From contig PWGL01000034.1 of NCBI GenBank assembly GCA_003554465.1, positions 1 to 20,417 of the forward strand: 20,417 nt of DNA, written 5' to 3'. The position numbers were made by a program, and so were the translations under genes. Source of the DNA: Candidatus Pacearchaeota archaeon (lineage in GTDB: Archaea > Nanobdellota > Nanobdellia > Pacearchaeales > GW2011-AR1). The notes under the pieces were generated by a model, which was not told where the DNA came from, did not search any database, and saw only the letters and a program-made list of their open reading frames with translations. Shown here one piece after another: positions 20,026-20,417 of this stretch (position 1 is the first letter of the stretch; every line of letters starts with the position of its first letter).

Positions 20026-20417
20026 CTATCTTATTCCTTTTGATATTGTTTCTAATTTAATTCCCACCTTGCCTTTCCCACCTTTTATAGTTTTCTTTCC
20101 CTCTAAATCTTTTGGAATTCCGTCATAACATTTAACCCTTCCTAAAGCTTCTTTCCCTCTCTCTTTAGTGTGAGGCAACATACCTCTTATAGATCTTTTC
20201 AATATGTTTTTTGGCAGTGTAGGGTATGAAGGTCCTTTTTGACTACTTCCATGTTTACTTCTATTTTCTTTAAATTTTTGCTTCAAAATCTTTTTCTTTC
20301 CAACAATTATTGCCTTTTCAGAATTGACTATAGCAATTTCTTCACCCTTAAGGACTTCTTTAGCAACATAACTTGCGAGTCTTCCTACTACTGCATTTGT
20401 GGCATCTATAATTTTCA
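20026..20417 (-). CDS. rpl13: 50S ribosomal protein L13 (uL13), archaeal type, partial by one base
   Basis: The frame is open to the window edge and begins (A)TG followed by KIIDATNAVVGRLASYVAKE; only the A of the start codon lies beyond 20417. About 131 aa, normal for the archaeal protein. Motifs: DATNAVVGRLAS, EIAIVNSEKAIIVGKKK, RSIRGMLPHTKERGKEAL and RVKCYDGIPKDLE, all archaeal/eukaryotic uL13. The ATG at 20286 is internal and is not the start. It binds 23S rRNA domains in early 50S assembly and is cotranscribed with rps9. Confidence 0.95.
   Translation of the reverse strand, partial: KIIDATNAVVGRLASYVAKEVLKGEEIAIVNSEKAIIVGKKKILKQKFKENRSKHGSSQKGPSYPTLPKNILKRSIRGMLPHTKERGKEALGRVKCYDGIPKDLEGKKTIKGGKGKVGIKLETISKGIR

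Noticed and set aside
20026..20286. Start of rpl13 at the ATG at 20286
   Set aside because: The conserved N-terminus (KIIDATNAVVGRL) is encoded upstream to the window edge.
1..20417. tRNA or rRNA genes
   Set aside because: No cloverleaf or GGTTCGAATCC-type T-arm was recognised in the intergenic regions; a covariance search would be decisive.

Overview
The window is AT-rich (roughly 30% GC by eye) and archaeal. The right end carries an archaeal-type uL13/uS9 ribosomal protein pair. Most genes have a TATA-like box about 25 nt upstream of the start codon and no Shine-Dalgarno sequence, which is the leaderless pattern. The gene mix (pyruvate phosphate dikinase, Zn-lid adenylate kinase, exonuclease VII, a stand-alone LigD phosphoesterase domain, XerA-like recombinase, IGHMBP2/Upf1-like and XPD/Rad3-like helicases) and the very close packing suggest a small-genome archaeon, most likely DPANN. 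The lineage is inference.

Left part (1-4090) is accessory-like and gene-poor. Two convergent genes with related winged-HTH C-termini (1-512, cut by the window edge, and 827-1489) sit beside about 2.6 kb of AT-rich DNA. That DNA is full of short palindromes: an 18-bp unit AAACAGCTGTTTAAACAG in three exact copies plus variants, a 22-bp element (arms ACTAAG/CTTAGT) in four exact copies in one orientation, and long inverted repeats. The same CTGTTT/AAACAG motif is packed into the linker-coding part of the second HTH gene, where one 12-mer is read in two different frames, so the DNA itself seems to be what is maintained. I propose a replication origin, segregation site or dense operator array, with the HTH protein as its binder. 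Small genes of unknown function lie among the repeats: a TTG-start ORF, a 35-aa membrane microprotein, two related 80-114 aa proteins and a broken small gene.

Middle (4091-7110) holds membrane and unknown proteins, then a stand-alone LigD-type 3'-phosphoesterase domain gene whose C-terminal tail is cut off by a one-base frameshift. From 7187 come PPDK and adenylate kinase, functionally linked through AMP/ATP. Exonuclease VII genes (xseA-xseB) are convergent with adk and divergent from an Upf1-like helicase. An FKBP-type prolyl isomerase, RNase HI, an XPD/Rad3-like helicase and a DUF4870 membrane protein follow.

Right part (17606-19603) is an apparent three-gene operon: an unknown protein with possible RNase H-like features, a complete XerA-type tyrosine recombinase, and an overlapping gene that joins an N-terminal zinc finger to the DNA-binding 'Recombinase' domain of large serine recombinases without any catalytic domain. 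Ribosomal genes rps9 and rpl13 close the window on the minus strand; rpl13 lacks only the first base of its ATG. No tRNA, rRNA, CRISPR array or insertion sequence was seen.
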